Below, in pieces: positions 1-9,291 of a DNA stretch of 64,000 bases. The DNA lies in assembly GCA_902168105.1 (NCBI GenBank), contig CABHOY010000041.1, positions 62,001 through 126,000 on the forward strand, given 5' to 3'. The stretch's first letter is position 1; every line of letters starts with the position of its first letter. Below the pieces are notes generated by a model. It searched no databases and was not told the origin of the DNA. It saw only the letters and a program-made list of their open reading frames with translations. The position numbers and the translations under genes were made by a program. This DNA comes from an uncultured Flavihumibacter sp. (lineage in GTDB: Bacteria > Bacteroidota > Bacteroidia > Chitinophagales > Chitinophagaceae).

Positions 1-672
1 GGTAAAGACGATATCGGTAACAGCTGGTTTATCGGTCAGCCGATAGGCTCTATCTACAGCTACCGCAAGATCGGCATCTGGCAAACCAGCGAAGCGGCAG
101 AAGCAGCTACTTATGGTTACAAACCAGGTATGATCAAACTCCAGGATATCAACGGCGACAAAAAACTGAACGATCAGGACCGCACCATATTGGGTAACGG
201 ATCCCCTTCCTGGTTCGGTGGTATCACTAACCGTTTTTCTTACAAAGGACTTGAGCTATCAACTGTTGTTAATATCAGACAACATTACCTGATCACTTCC
301 CAGTTCTATAACAATAACAACCGTCTGGCGGGACGTTACAATAACCTGGACGTCGACTATTGGACACCTGAACACGCCACCAACGAGAATCCCCGTCCTG
401 ATCAGAACCAGGAGAGTGTATTCATGGGCAATACACTGTCGTATAAAGACGCCAGCTTCGTTCGTATCAAGAACCTGGCCCTCAGTTATTCCCTGCCGGC
501 CAGCCTGCTGCGCCCTACAGGTATTAAAAGCCTGCGTGTGAACATCAGCGCGGAAAATCCATTCACATTCACTTCGTACAAAGGACAGGACCCGGAGTTT
601 GAGTCCGACGGTACCCGCGCAATGTACCCTATGGTGAAAATGTATGCGGTAGGACTGAATGCATCCTTTTAA
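1..672 (+). CDS. SusC/RagA-type TonB-dependent outer-membrane receptor, C-terminal end (partial)
   Basis: This is the last 223 codons of an outer-membrane beta-barrel receptor. The frame is open from base 1, so the gene begins before the window. The peptide has the usual SusC barrel end: 'GSIYSYRKIGIWQT', then 'DINGDKKLNDQDRTILG' (a D-x-N-G-D turn seen near the end of most SusC proteins), 'SPSWFGGITNRFSYKG', and a closing strand ending in Phe ('YAVGLNASF'), which suits BAM recognition. The family imports glycans, peptides or other ligands with TonB energy and pairs with a SusD lipoprotein, and a SusD gene follows 19 bp downstream. The next gene encodes a secreted glycerophosphodiesterase, so a phosphodiester-containing ligand is possible, but that is inference. 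Confidence 0.93.
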   Translation, partial: GKDDIGNSWFIGQPIGSIYSYRKIGIWQTSEAAEAATYGYKPGMIKLQDINGDKKLNDQDRTILGNGSPSWFGGITNRFSYKGLELSTVVNIRQHYLITSQFYNNNNRLAGRYNNLDVDYWTPEHATNENPRPDQNQESVFMGNTLSYKDASFVRIKNLALSYSLPASLLRPTGIKSLRVNISAENPFTFTSYKGQDPEFESDGTRAMYPMVKMYAVGLNASF

Positions 673-691
673 TCTTTAAAACACTCAGATC

Positions 692-2230
692 ATGATCATA
701 AGCAAAAAGTTGAACATATCGGCAGTGCTGCTAGTGGGAGCGCTTGGCTTCAGCTCATGCAGCCTGGACGAAAAAGATCTATACAAACCTGTTCCGGAAG
801 CCATCTTTAGCAATGCAACAGGTATTGGTAACGGCGTTAGCGGCGTATATAGTTCCCTGCGCAGGTTGTATGGCTCAGAGCCTGGCTTCACGGTAACAGA
901 GATGGGAACAGATATCTTTCAGCATGGAAAGGACGGTAGCTTCAAATTTATGGACGACTACTCTACCGCCTTCAATCCTCAGAACAGCTATCTCACAAGT
1001 ATCTGGAACAACTGTTATGTAGGCATAAACACAGCTAACACTGTTCTGGACAAGATAGACGCCGTATCTATGGACCCGGCACTGAAAATGCGTTATAAAG
1101 CCGAAGTACGCTTCCTGCGCGCCAACTATTATTACTGGCTGACCACACAGTTCGGAGACGTAGTGTATACCGAACATGAAACCAAAGGGGCTGTAACCGA
1201 TGCAGGCAGGGTGTCTAAAGATACCATCTGGAGAAAGATGCAGGAGGATACAAAGTTTGCCGTGGATAACCTGGGCTGGACCACCAGCGACTACGGACGT
1301 GTTACGAAAGGAGCCGCCCTCCACCAGCTGGCAAAGATCGCACTGCTGATGAAAGACTATAAAGGCGCATCCGATGCTGCGCTGGAGCTGATCAACAACG
1401 GGCCGTTCAAACTGCAAACTACTTACGCAGCAGTATTCGATTATTCTAACCAGCAAAACAGCGAGATCGTTTTTGCTACGCAATATCTCAATAATGCCCT
1501 TTACAATGGACCAGGCAATGGCGGCCACGCATTCTTTACGCCAGCTTATGACCAGTTCGGGCTGACCAGGGACCTTAACCAGGGCGGCAGACCATACACC
1601 CGTTTCCGTCCTACAGCTTTCTTCAGAAATCTGTTTGAAGCCAACGACAGCCGCTTTGACGTAACCTTCCGTTATACATGGTTCTATAACAATGCTGCAA
1701 CCACACCGGCAGGTAAGAAAGTTGGTGATACAGTAGTATGGACGATCAGTCCGGGTGTTACTTCCAATGTAGCTCCTAACACTGATAACATGCACTGGGC
1801 TATCAAAAAACATGACGACCCGACCCGTTCCAGTCCGCAGGACCTTTCCGGTTTCAGGGATTTCTTCGTGTACCGCTTGTCTGAAACTTATCTGATCGCA
1901 GCTGAAGCACTGATGATGCAGCAGAAGAGCGATGAAGGTGTGATCTGGCTAAACAAAGTAAGGGACAGGGCCGCGAAACCAGGTACTACTCTCACACAGC
2001 TGACAGCAGCACAACTGAATATAGACGCTATATTGGATGAACGTGCACGTGAGCTGGGCGGTGAGGAAGACCGCTGGCAGGAACTGACGCGTACCGGTAA
2101 ACTGGTGGAAAGAGCCTCAAAGTACAATCCGAATGCGGCGAACATCCAGTCCCATCACGTCCTGCGCCCTATTCCACAGGAACAGATAGACCTTTCTACG
2201 AATAAGTTCCAACAGAATGACGGTTATTAA
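692..2230 (+). CDS. SusD/RagB family nutrient-binding outer-membrane lipoprotein
   Basis: A 512-aa surface lipoprotein that caps the SusC barrel and binds its ligand. The N-terminus is a lipoprotein signal (hydrophobic stretch, then 'GFSSCS' with the lipidated Cys at about 23). SusD hallmarks are present: 'AEVRFLRANYYYWLTTQFGDVVY' (about 135-160, TPR-like helix), 'YRLSETYLIAAEALM' (about 395), 'LNKVRDRA', 'ILDERARELGGEEDRWQELTRTGKL' (about 450) and 'RPIPQEQID' near the end. Length is typical for the family. It follows the SusC end by 19 bp and precedes a glycerophosphodiesterase by 27 bp, so the three are probably co-transcribed. The ligand cannot be read from sequence. Confidence 0.95.
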   Translation: MIISKKLNISAVLLVGALGFSSCSLDEKDLYKPVPEAIFSNATGIGNGVSGVYSSLRRLYGSEPGFTVTEMGTDIFQHGKDGSFKFMDDYSTAFNPQNSYLTSIWNNCYVGINTANTVLDKIDAVSMDPALKMRYKAEVRFLRANYYYWLTTQFGDVVYTEHETKGAVTDAGRVSKDTIWRKMQEDTKFAVDNLGWTTSDYGRVTKGAALHQLAKIALLMKDYKGASDAALELINNGPFKLQTTYAAVFDYSNQQNSEIVFATQYLNNALYNGPGNGGHAFFTPAYDQFGLTRDLNQGGRPYTRFRPTAFFRNLFEANDSRFDVTFRYTWFYNNAATTPAGKKVGDTVVWTISPGVTSNVAPNTDNMHWAIKKHDDPTRSSPQDLSGFRDFFVYRLSETYLIAAEALMMQQKSDEGVIWLNKVRDRAAKPGTTLTQLTAAQLNIDAILDERARELGGEEDRWQELTRTGKLVERASKYNPNAANIQSHHVLRPIPQEQIDLSTNKFQQNDGY

Positions 2231-2257
2231 TACAAACATAAAAAGCAACAGAAACAT

Positions 2258-3127
2258 ATGAAACGTTACCTTTCCTTCATGTTATTGGCAGGCGCAATGT
2301 CTGCACAGGCACAACAGACAGCACCCGTAAAATCCATCCTGGATGAGTTTTATCATCATCCTGAACATATCATGGTAGCCGCGCACCGCGCAGCACATAC
2401 CAAATACCCGGAGAATTCCCTGGCCGCAGTACGGGAAGCCATTGCACAGGGTATCGACGTTGCAGAAGTGGACGTTCGTGAAACCAAAGACAATATCCTG
2501 ATCCTAATGCATGACAAAGACATCCAGCGTATGACCGGTAAACCGGGCCTGGTAAGGGACTTTACCTATGAAGAGCTGCAGCAGTTCCCTCTGCTGTATA
2601 ACGGACAGCCTTCTACCGAGAAGATCCCGACCTTTGATGCATTGCTGAAACTGGCTAAAGACAAGATCATGATCGACGTGGACTTTAAGGAAGGCCGTAA
2701 AGAGCCTGCCCAGCAGGCCATTGAGCTGATCGTGGCTAACGGAATGCAGGAGCAGGTACTTTTCTTCCTGTACGACCATCGTTATGCACCGCTGCTGCAT
2801 GAGTGGAACCCAGCTATTCCTATTATGCCAAGAGCACACAGCGCTGTTGAAATACAGGAGATCTGGCAGGTTGGAGAGAAACAAGGTAAATTCCCTGCCA
2901 TCCACATAGATGATTCCTTCTACTCTGATACACTAATGCAGAAGATCACCAGCAACGGTTCCAGGATCTGGACCAATGCCCTGGGCAAGTATGATAACAT
3001 GGAGAAAGCAGCAGCCAACAGTGGCTTCGATCAGCTGCGCAAGGACGCTCAATATGCTAACGCTATTCAGACGGACAATCCGGAAAAACTGCTCGCCTAT
3101 CTGCGCAAGAAAGGACTGCATAAATAA
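2258..3127 (+). CDS. Secreted glycerophosphodiester phosphodiesterase
   Basis: A 289-aa exported GDPD that hydrolyses glycerophosphodiesters to glycerol 3-phosphate and an alcohol. The signal peptide is 'MKRYLSFMLLAGAMSAQAQQ'. GDPD catalytic motifs follow in order: 'AAHRAAHTKYPENSLAAVREAI' (His-Arg and PEN-S/T motif, about 42-60), 'AEVDVRETKDNILILMHD' (metal-binding E and D, second catalytic His, about 72-90) and 'KIMIDVDFKE' (about 140). It lies 27 bp after SusD and probably belongs to that operon, where it would process the imported ligand. A second, unlinked GDPD at 48717 has the same motif set. A shared terminator hairpin separates it from the convergent gene at 3209. Confidence 0.93.
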   Translation: MKRYLSFMLLAGAMSAQAQQTAPVKSILDEFYHHPEHIMVAAHRAAHTKYPENSLAAVREAIAQGIDVAEVDVRETKDNILILMHDKDIQRMTGKPGLVRDFTYEELQQFPLLYNGQPSTEKIPTFDALLKLAKDKIMIDVDFKEGRKEPAQQAIELIVANGMQEQVLFFLYDHRYAPLLHEWNPAIPIMPRAHSAVEIQEIWQVGEKQGKFPAIHIDDSFYSDTLMQKITSNGSRIWTNALGKYDNMEKAAANSGFDQLRKDAQYANAIQTDNPEKLLAYLRKKGLHK

Positions 3128-3170
3128 ACTATACTATTTTAAGTATCTATAGATTTTATCTATAGCCTAT

Positions 3171-3209
3171 AGAAGACGATGTGCTTTGTTCAGAAGTGCA
3201 TCGTCTTCT
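3171..3209. terminator. Bidirectional terminator hairpin between convergent genes
   Basis: An 11-bp perfect stem AGAAGACGATG / CATCGTCTTCT (3171-3181 and 3199-3209) lies exactly between the plus-strand GDPD (ends 3127) and the minus-strand gene ending at 3209. The flanks are A/T-rich on both sides. Confidence 0.7.
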
Positions 3210-3709
3210 TATTTATGGAAAGAAAAGGTTTCTAACGCCTTCCACGGACCATGTAAATACCGCCATGTTTGCAGGCCGGTGACCTGGATATCAAACGGTG
3301 TAAAGTCCTGTAACAGCAACTGGTGGAGCTGTTCAGCCTTATAGGCGGTGACTTTATTTTGAACGGTAATGTGTGGACGTAAGGGTTGCCTGTCCTGTTT
3401 TATCAACCAGGGATCAAACACTTTTTGTAGTTGCTGATGCAACATTTGTAAATCATCCGATACCAATCTGTAAGCTACTCCCTTTCCGAAATTAACGATA
3501 CCGGCTACATTTAATATGATCGGCCCTCTTGCCGCAGCACCCATCAAACCCTCTATGATGGCTGATTCGCCCATCGGCAGGTGATGAAACAAGGTAATAT
3601 GAGCATCCAGGTAATTAGCATGCGCAGGAAAATAAAGCTGACGTAAAGTATTAAAGTGTACCTGGTACACTTCTTCAATCTGCAACGTAACGATTAGGAT
3701 ATTGCTCAT
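3209..3709 (-). CDS. 2'-5' RNA ligase / 2H phosphoesterase superfamily protein
   Basis: A 166-aa cytosolic protein with the two H-x-T-x motifs that define the 2H phosphoesterase fold: 'DAHITLFHHLP' (His at about 37) and 'LRPHITVQNKV' (His at about 118). Members cleave or form 2'-5' linkages or hydrolyse cyclic phosphodiesters (LigT/ThpR, CPDase and YjcG groups). The length is close to that of the short bacterial members. I cannot tell the physiological substrate. It stands alone, convergent with the GDPD gene and divergent from the histidine kinase at 3924. Confidence 0.85.
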   Translation of the reverse strand: MSNILIVTLQIEEVYQVHFNTLRQLYFPAHANYLDAHITLFHHLPMGESAIIEGLMGAAARGPIILNVAGIVNFGKGVAYRLVSDDLQMLHQQLQKVFDPWLIKQDRQPLRPHITVQNKVTAYKAEQLHQLLLQDFTPFDIQVTGLQTWRYLHGPWKALETFSFHK

Positions 3710-3880
3710 ATTCTATAAAAAAAATACACCTCAATATTAATCTCTTTTATGTAACAAAAAAACGCTGAAATCCGTTTCTGTTAAGAGTTACAGGATGTTC
3801 ATGTTATAACATGGATAAAAAATTAACTTTATTTTTATAAAAAATGAATAAATCCTTACAATTTAATATTATTAAACGTG

Positions 3881-3888
3881 TAATTTTG
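3881..3888 (+). promoter_or_regulatory. Candidate Bacteroidota -7 element upstream of the histidine kinase
   Basis: TAATTTTG fits the Bacteroidota -7 consensus TAnnTTTG and lies 35 bp before the kinase ATG at 3924, in a strongly AT-rich intergenic region. I found no clear -33 TTTG at ideal spacing, so the call is tentative. Confidence 0.45.
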
Positions 3889-3923
3889 ATTCTCAACAAA
3901 ATCAGCAGTGGAACAAACCTATC

Positions 3924-6900
3924 ATGAGAAAAACTTACCTTTTATTGGTAACGATAGTCATGTTAACCCAAACCATTATAGCACAACAACAGACGCCTTA
4001 TTTCAATACATTAAGGACTGACAACGGGCTTTCCCACAACAAAGTCAACTGTATTCTACAGGACAAGCGGGGATTCATATGGTTTGGTACAGAGGATGGT
4101 TTAAATCGTTATGACGGTAAGTATTTTACCGTATTCAGAAGGACGCCTGGCGATACGACCTGTATATCCGGCAACATTGTCAGCGACCTACTGGAAGATG
4201 AAAATGGCATTATCTGGATTGCTACTGAAGACGGGGGCTTAAGCGCATACGATTACCGTCAGCCATCGGCCAGGCAATTCAGACAATACAGGTACAAGGC
4301 GGACAATGAAAATGGTATTCCCGAAAACCATATCAACGTCATAGTGGATGATCATAACGGCTATCTCTGGGTGGGAACAGGGAATTATCGCACCAGAAGA
4401 TTTAACAAGAAGACGGGAGAATTTTCACATCCGGTAAAAACCGGCACAACCTCCATCCTGTCACTAAGCGTAGATGCCTCTGATACATTATGGGTAGGCA
4501 GGGCCGGTGGAGGCCTGTTGAAGGTTAATACCCGTACATTAAAGTTCACCGGCGACAAAAGATACGATGATCTGTACGTCCGGCTTCCTCATGTATCCGT
4601 CACCTCCCTGTTCCTTGATCACAACAAGGACATGTGGTATGGTGCGTGGGACAAGGCTCTTTATCATTACGATCATCTGAAGAAAACAGAGGAAGCATTC
4701 CGCTTTACACCCGGCAAAAATTCATTTCCGAATGATGAGATCAATGCGTTTGCCGAAGACAAGGACCATCGCCTCTGGATGGCCGCCAAAGATTCGGGAC
4801 TGGTTGTTTATGACCAGGACCAGCATCATTTCTACCATTACAAACATCATCCTTTCATAGATGGGTCGATCGTGAACGATCATGTGAATGATGTATACAT
4901 TGACAGAACAGGCATTGTATGGGTAGGTACTAATAATGGTATCAGCTATCACAATCCGTTGTACTACCCTTTCAAACAGACATTTTTACCGGAAACGGGC
5001 GGAGATATCAGCATCTTCGACTTCTATAAAGATCCGGCAGGCCGGTTGTGGATAGGTACCAATAATGGTATTTTCATTAAACACCCCGGCAAACATACTT
5101 TTGAACACCGGAAACTAACCTATAAAGGTCAGCAGCTGGCGGTCACCAAGTTCTTTGCAGACCAGGACGGTACGTTTTATATCGGTACCGACTATACCCT
5201 CTTTGTATATGATACGTTAAAGGGTACGCTGACCACCCTGCCAAATACGGAAAGCGACCCGGTCATGAAAAAGCTCATTGCGTCCAGGATCGTGTCTATT
5301 GTGAAGGATACCATGCGTAACCATCCGGTGCTCATCGTATCGCCATATGGCCATTATCTCAGCTATTATGACTTCACAGACAAAGTATGGGTGACCCGCA
5401 GCGACTCTGTCAGGGCTATATTAAAGCGATATAACCTGAAGGACAATCTCGTGCGGAAAATGTCAAAGGCGACAAACGGGAACATCTGGCTGGCCACTGC
5501 CAGGCACGGGTTGGGCGACTGGCCACAAAAGGAAGGACAACAGGTAAAGTACCTGCAGGACATCAACAATGAAGACGTATATGATATCCAGGAAGGACAA
5601 AAGGGACATATCTGGGTCAGCTCATATGGAGGAGGACTGAATTACCTGAATGTGCAAACGCAGAAAGTGCAGCACATCACGGAATCCAGCAATCTGACAG
5701 AAGGGCTGCAAACAGATGAAAAAGGCAATGTATGGATGGTATGTAACGGGCATATACATAAGTACGATCCCAGCGTCAGGATCTACAGCTGTTATGACCT
5801 GCCTACCCTTCAGAAGAATGGTGGCGTGAGAGGTTATATGTACAAGGACAATGAAGGTAATATTTATGTGGGGGGCACAAACTATTACCTGACATTCAAT
5901 CCTCGTGATATAGCCAGGATCAACACCGAACCGCCGGTATACCTGACGGACTTTAAGATCTTCAACGATTCGCACAGTGATCTGCTGCAAAAGCGGGCCG
6001 TTGAGCTGGACTACACCAAGAACTATTTCTCGATAGAGTTTTCCGCACCAGAATTCAGCGGAGACAATATCCAGTACTCGTACATGCTCGCCGGGGTGGA
6101 TAAGGAATGGAACAATGTTGGCAAGCGTAACTTTGCCTATTATTCCAACCTGAAGGGCGGAGACTATACGTTCATGGTAAAGGCCAGTAACTGGAAGGGG
6201 GTATTCGGCGACAGGGTCACGGCCCTGCGTATTACTATTATCCCTCCTTTCTGGACAAGATGGTGGTTCTATCTGTTATGTACAGTACTGATCGCAGGTG
6301 CTATTTATCTGATCTACCGTTACCGTATCAATGAGTTGCTGAAACGGCAGGAGATCAGGAATGGTATAGCACAGGACCTGCATGATAGCGTAGGATCTAC
6401 ACTGAGCGGCATCTCCGTTTACAGTGAAGTAGCCAGAATATACAACGAACAACATAAAAGTGAACAATTGAAAGAATTGTTAACCACCATTGGAACAACG
6501 GCCAACGAAATGATCTCCGAGATGTCTGACATTGTGTGGGCGATCAATCCGAAAAATGATCACGTCAGTAGTATTGTGAAGCGGATGGAGTCTTATGCGA
6601 AACCCTTGTGTACCGCTAAAAAGATCCATTTTATTTTCGACTGCGACCAGAAGATCGAGACACTGAACCTTGCCATGCATCAGCGAAAGAATTTCTATCT
6701 CATTTTCAAAGAAGCGGTGAACAATGCATTAAAACATGCGGCATGCAGTATTATCAAAGTGAACATCAGCTACCGTCGGAATGTACTGGAACTTAACATC
6801 CAGGACGATGGTATAGGATTTGATCATCAGGCAGTACAGGACCCGTCCGTCAGGAGCCTGTCTGGCAATGGACTCAACAACATCAGGCACCGCGCCAGTG

Positions 6901-6977
6901 AAATGAAGGCCGACCTGGGGATAGAAAGTGAACCATACAAAGGGACATATTTAAAACTAAGCTTTCCTGTTGCCTGA
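3924..6977 (+). CDS. Two-component sensor histidine kinase with periplasmic beta-propeller (Reg_prop/Y_Y_Y)
   Basis: A 1017-aa inner-membrane sensor. A signal peptide (to about residue 21, 'IIAQQQ') precedes 12-14 propeller blades of the Reg_prop type ('GLSHNKVNCILQDKRGFIWFGTEDGLNRYDG' and similar) up to about 690. A Y_Y_Y domain follows ('FSIEFSAPEFSGDNIQYSYMLAGVDKEW', about 700-770), then one transmembrane helix (about 780-800). The cytoplasmic part has a HisKA_3-type dimerisation box 'AQDLHDSVGSTLSG' (phospho-acceptor His at about 818) and an HATPase_c domain ('EAVNNALKHA', 'DDGIGF', 'GNGLNNIRHRA'). Unlike classical hybrid HTCS sensors it has no receiver or AraC domain. Its partner is the regulator starting 25 bp downstream. 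Propeller sensors of this kind usually detect glycan breakdown products in the periplasm; the ligand here is unknown. Confidence 0.94.
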   Translation: MRKTYLLLVTIVMLTQTIIAQQQTPYFNTLRTDNGLSHNKVNCILQDKRGFIWFGTEDGLNRYDGKYFTVFRRTPGDTTCISGNIVSDLLEDENGIIWIATEDGGLSAYDYRQPSARQFRQYRYKADNENGIPENHINVIVDDHNGYLWVGTGNYRTRRFNKKTGEFSHPVKTGTTSILSLSVDASDTLWVGRAGGGLLKVNTRTLKFTGDKRYDDLYVRLPHVSVTSLFLDHNKDMWYGAWDKALYHYDHLKKTEEAFRFTPGKNSFPNDEINAFAEDKDHRLWMAAKDSGLVVYDQDQHHFYHYKHHPFIDGSIVNDHVNDVYIDRTGIVWVGTNNGISYHNPLYYPFKQTFLPETGGDISIFDFYKDPAGRLWIGTNNGIFIKHPGKHTFEHRKLTYKGQQLAVTKFFADQDGTFYIGTDYTLFVYDTLKGTLTTLPNTESDPVMKKLIASRIVSIVKDTMRNHPVLIVSPYGHYLSYYDFTDKVWVTRSDSVRAILKRYNLKDNLVRKMSKATNGNIWLATARHGLGDWPQKEGQQVKYLQDINNEDVYDIQEGQKGHIWVSSYGGGLNYLNVQTQKVQHITESSNLTEGLQTDEKGNVWMVCNGHIHKYDPSVRIYSCYDLPTLQKNGGVRGYMYKDNEGNIYVGGTNYYLTFNPRDIARINTEPPVYLTDFKIFNDSHSDLLQKRAVELDYTKNYFSIEFSAPEFSGDNIQYSYMLAGVDKEWNNVGKRNFAYYSNLKGGDYTFMVKASNWKGVFGDRVTALRITIIPPFWTRWWFYLLCTVLIAGAIYLIYRYRINELLKRQEIRNGIAQDLHDSVGSTLSGISVYSEVARIYNEQHKSEQLKELLTTIGTTANEMISEMSDIVWAINPKNDHVSSIVKRMESYAKPLCTAKKIHFIFDCDQKIETLNLAMHQRKNFYLIFKEAVNNALKHAACSIIKVNISYRRNVLELNIQDDGIGFDHQAVQDPSVRSLSGNGLNNIRHRASEMKADLGIESEPYKGTYLKLSFPVA

Positions 6978-7002
6978 CCAGGCGACAAAAAAACGACAAA
7001 CC

Positions 7003-7650
7003 ATGAGTATACGCGTTGCCATCTTTGACGACAACAAAAACATCCGTAACAGCATCACTTTATTGCTAAACACGGCCCCCTCAATTGAAGTAGTGGGCGT
7101 CTTCAGTGACGCTCGTAATTGTGTGAATGATGTACTTAACTGTAGCCCTGACATTGTACTAATGGATATCGAAATGCCGGAGATGAGTGGTATTGAAGCC
7201 ATCAAAGTCCTCTGCAAAGAAGTTCCACATGTGCAGATCCTTATTCAGACGGTGTTTGAGGATGATGACAGGGTTTTTGACTCAATCTGTGCCGGCGCAT
7301 CCGGTTATATTTTGAAAAATCATCTGAACACGCGGTTACTTGACGCTATCCAGGAACTTCAGACTGGCGGCTCGCCAATGAGTCCGTCGATAGCGCGCAG
7401 AGTATTGAACCTGCTTCAGAAAAGCGTAGTACAGAAGCCGGAACCGAACAATGACAGCTACAATCTGACAGCGAGAGAAAAAGAGGTATTGACATGTATC
7501 GTCAACGGACTGAGTTACAAAATGATTGCCAGTGAACTTAACATCAGCTACGAAACAGTGCGTAGTCATGTGAAAAAAATTTATGAAAAGCTGCACGTAG
7601 CTTCACTTACAGAAGCCGTTGCGCTTGCAATCAATCAACGTATTGTATGA
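7003..7650 (+). CDS. LuxR/NarL-family response regulator
   Basis: A 215-aa DNA-binding response regulator, partner of the kinase 25 bp upstream. The receiver domain (about 1-120) has the acidic pair 'FDDN', the phospho-acceptor Asp in 'DIVLMDIEMPEMSG' (about 53) and the Lys in 'YILKNHL' (about 102). The C-terminal GerE/LuxR helix-turn-helix is 'NLTAREKEVLTCIVNGLSYKMIASELNISYETVRSHVKKIYEKL' in register with the family (about 150-200). I start at the ATG at 7003; the open frame extends to a TTG at 6970 inside the end of the kinase gene, but the extra residues are not receiver-like. It probably activates nearby uptake genes, although targets cannot be read here. Confidence 0.93.
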   Translation: MSIRVAIFDDNKNIRNSITLLLNTAPSIEVVGVFSDARNCVNDVLNCSPDIVLMDIEMPEMSGIEAIKVLCKEVPHVQILIQTVFEDDDRVFDSICAGASGYILKNHLNTRLLDAIQELQTGGSPMSPSIARRVLNLLQKSVVQKPEPNNDSYNLTAREKEVLTCIVNGLSYKMIASELNISYETVRSHVKKIYEKLHVASLTEAVALAINQRIV

Positions 7651-7850
7651 TACGACCTTGCCAACTCTCCCCACTCTGAGTTACCGGTCTCCCCGATTTA
7701 GGTGATTTTCTGACATGTGAAGATGGTCTACATTTGCTATAGAAAAGGCGATGAGGCCTGTTCAGAGAAAAACAAAACTTAAAAGGAAATTACATCCTGC
7801 TAGAGATAAACTAAATTCAAATGATCTGTTTACGTTAATTTATCTGGTGT

Positions 7851-7877
7851 AGCCCTGTTCTCAGGGCTCTTTTTTTT
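7851..7877 (+). terminator. Rho-independent terminator
   Basis: A 7-bp GC-rich stem AGCCCTG/CAGGGCT with a TTCT loop is followed by C and eight T. It is an intrinsic terminator for plus-strand transcription. It lies 200 bp after the response regulator. The intervening 7651-7850 carries no convincing ORF, so this is either a long 3' UTR or the end of an unrecognised small RNA. Confidence 0.8.
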
Positions 7878-7965
7878 CTGTACCTCTCAGAAAAAATATT
7901 AACTGAAAACGCAAGATCAATTACCAGGAGAATGCAATTATTGCCCGTTTTTATCCCCTTATTTA

Positions 7966-8394
7966 CTACCTGGTTTCTGTATAAGGGTTTCCCTTTCCTT
8001 CTTCCAGATATTTCTTCAGGCTGAGCAGGAACATCGCCCAATGGTAATTACAGCTGCGATAATAGTCTGTTACCTCCTGCCAGTTATAATGTTTCAGTAA
8101 GAGCGTTGTAACGCCTTCTTTCTCTGACGAGATCTTGAAACAGATAAAAGTACCGACCCATTCAGGATCTGATTCCATACACTCCCACAATACCTTCTCA
8201 CCCGGGCGCAGTTCCAGTACCTGCATTTGCGTGATATAATCCTCTCCCCAGTTAAATTCATTCACGAACCCCACTTCCGGCTCCACTTTCAGCTCTGTCG
8301 TCCATACAGCCCCAAGCCCTTCCGCAGTGGTGAGGGCTTCATATACTTTCGCCGGGCTGGCTTTAATCTGTTGCAGATGCTCGATCGCCACCAT
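7966..8394 (-). CDS. SRPBCC/AHSA1-like START-fold protein
   Basis: A 142-aa cytosolic protein with the activator-of-Hsp90-ATPase homologue 1-like pattern: N-terminal 'IEHLQQIKASPAKVYEALTTAEGLGAVWTTE' (about 4-34), a central 'FNWGEDYITQMQVLELRPGEKVLWECM' and a C-terminal helix 'NYHWAMFLLSLKKYLEEGKGNPY'. These proteins form a helix-grip cavity and bind hydrophobic ligands; no enzymatic activity can be assigned. The start is ATG at 8394. It is probably monocistronic, 88 bp before (downstream of) the flavin reductase-like gene on the same strand. Confidence 0.85.
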   Translation of the reverse strand: MVAIEHLQQIKASPAKVYEALTTAEGLGAVWTTELKVEPEVGFVNEFNWGEDYITQMQVLELRPGEKVLWECMESDPEWVGTFICFKISSEKEGVTTLLLKHYNWQEVTDYYRSCNYHWAMFLLSLKKYLEEGKGNPYTETR

Positions 8395-8482
8395 ATGTTT
8401 CCGTTTTAACTTATATCAAAAGTAAGAATGTCGAAGTAACTCCGGGATGGCTAAACGGGTCATATCAGGGGATGTTTTCCTG

Positions 8483-9148
8483 CTATGATATACTGGCTTT
8501 CTCTAGGTCCGCCGTCCGGTATAAATGTTCAGGGATCTGTGCCAGTGTGGATGGATGCAGTTTACTGCCCAATCCATAAAACTCCTGGAAACTCATGATC
8601 AATGGGCGCCACTTATCAGGGTCCACCTTATTTTTCTGTCCGTACATTAATATTGATTCGTCCAGGTGTACACGGGTGATCCGCATTTCAAATGTAATGA
8701 TCTTTCCCCGTTGTGCCGCATTATCTGTTGCCAGACCATGCGATGCTTCCAATACCGCTTCCAGATGTACGGGACATTCCAGCACGCGGGGCGGCTCAAT
8801 TGTTTCTGATGCCACCGGTGTTAAACCGGCCAGGCCAAACTTATCTTCTTCATAACGGTAGCCTTTCTGTTGCTTCCCGGCAGGTACCGGATCACTGCCT
8901 GTAGTCCGGGCCAGCAGGTTTACAGCCTCTACCTGCTGCACAGAAGGCAGGTTCAGAACGCATTGCCGCGTACGGAATATGTTTTCCGTTGTTTTGGAAA
9001 GTGCTGATAGCCCCAGCATACACCGCCATCCGAGCCAGAAAACAGACGACATAGGCGCAAGATTGTATGTGCCATTTTCATTAACAGTACTGATCAATAC
9101 CACCGGGGTTCCGAAATAGAGGATCGCGGGTTCACTGCGGAGATGCAT
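8483..9148 (-). CDS. Flavin reductase-like, FMN-binding split-barrel protein
   Basis: A 221-aa protein of the flavin_reductase/DIM6-NTAB type. The N-terminal strands 'PAILYFGTPVVLISTVNENGTYNLAPMSSVFWLGWRCMLGLS' (about 7-48) carry the Ser/Thr and Gly-Trp pattern that contacts FMN, followed by 'KTTENIFRTRQCVLNLP' (about 52-68). These proteins reduce or carry FMN, often serving as partners for monooxygenases, but the specific partner is unknown. I place the start at the ATG at 9148; the frame extends to a TTG at 9172, which adds eight residues unlike the family's N-terminus. Confidence 0.82.
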   Translation of the reverse strand: MHLRSEPAILYFGTPVVLISTVNENGTYNLAPMSSVFWLGWRCMLGLSALSKTTENIFRTRQCVLNLPSVQQVEAVNLLARTTGSDPVPAGKQQKGYRYEEDKFGLAGLTPVASETIEPPRVLECPVHLEAVLEASHGLATDNAAQRGKIITFEMRITRVHLDESILMYGQKNKVDPDKWRPLIMSFQEFYGLGSKLHPSTLAQIPEHLYRTADLEKASIS

Positions 9149-9230
9149 AATTATATTATTTAGATCTCCCAAAGTTAGATGGGCCGCTGTCCCTTCTCAA
9201 CCCGGTTCTTGCGGAAGTATACCACAAATG

Positions 9231-9266
9231 AAAAGGCGCCCCGTGATCAACCCGGGACGCCCTTTT
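9231..9266 (-). terminator. Terminator after the giant adhesin gene
   Basis: On the minus strand AAAAGG-G-CG-TCCCG pairs with CGGG-GCG-CCTTTT around a nine-base loop, with one bulged G and one G-U pair. It starts 25 bp after the adhesin stop codon and ends in a short T-run. Confidence 0.6.
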
Positions 9267-9291
9267 GCCTATTGTACTTTACACTTCTTAC

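Noticed and set aside
875..1813. 312-aa open frame on the minus strand inside the SusD gene
   Set aside because: It is exactly antisense to a well-supported SusD gene, and its composition (many Cys, Ile, Val) and lack of motifs mark it as a shadow.
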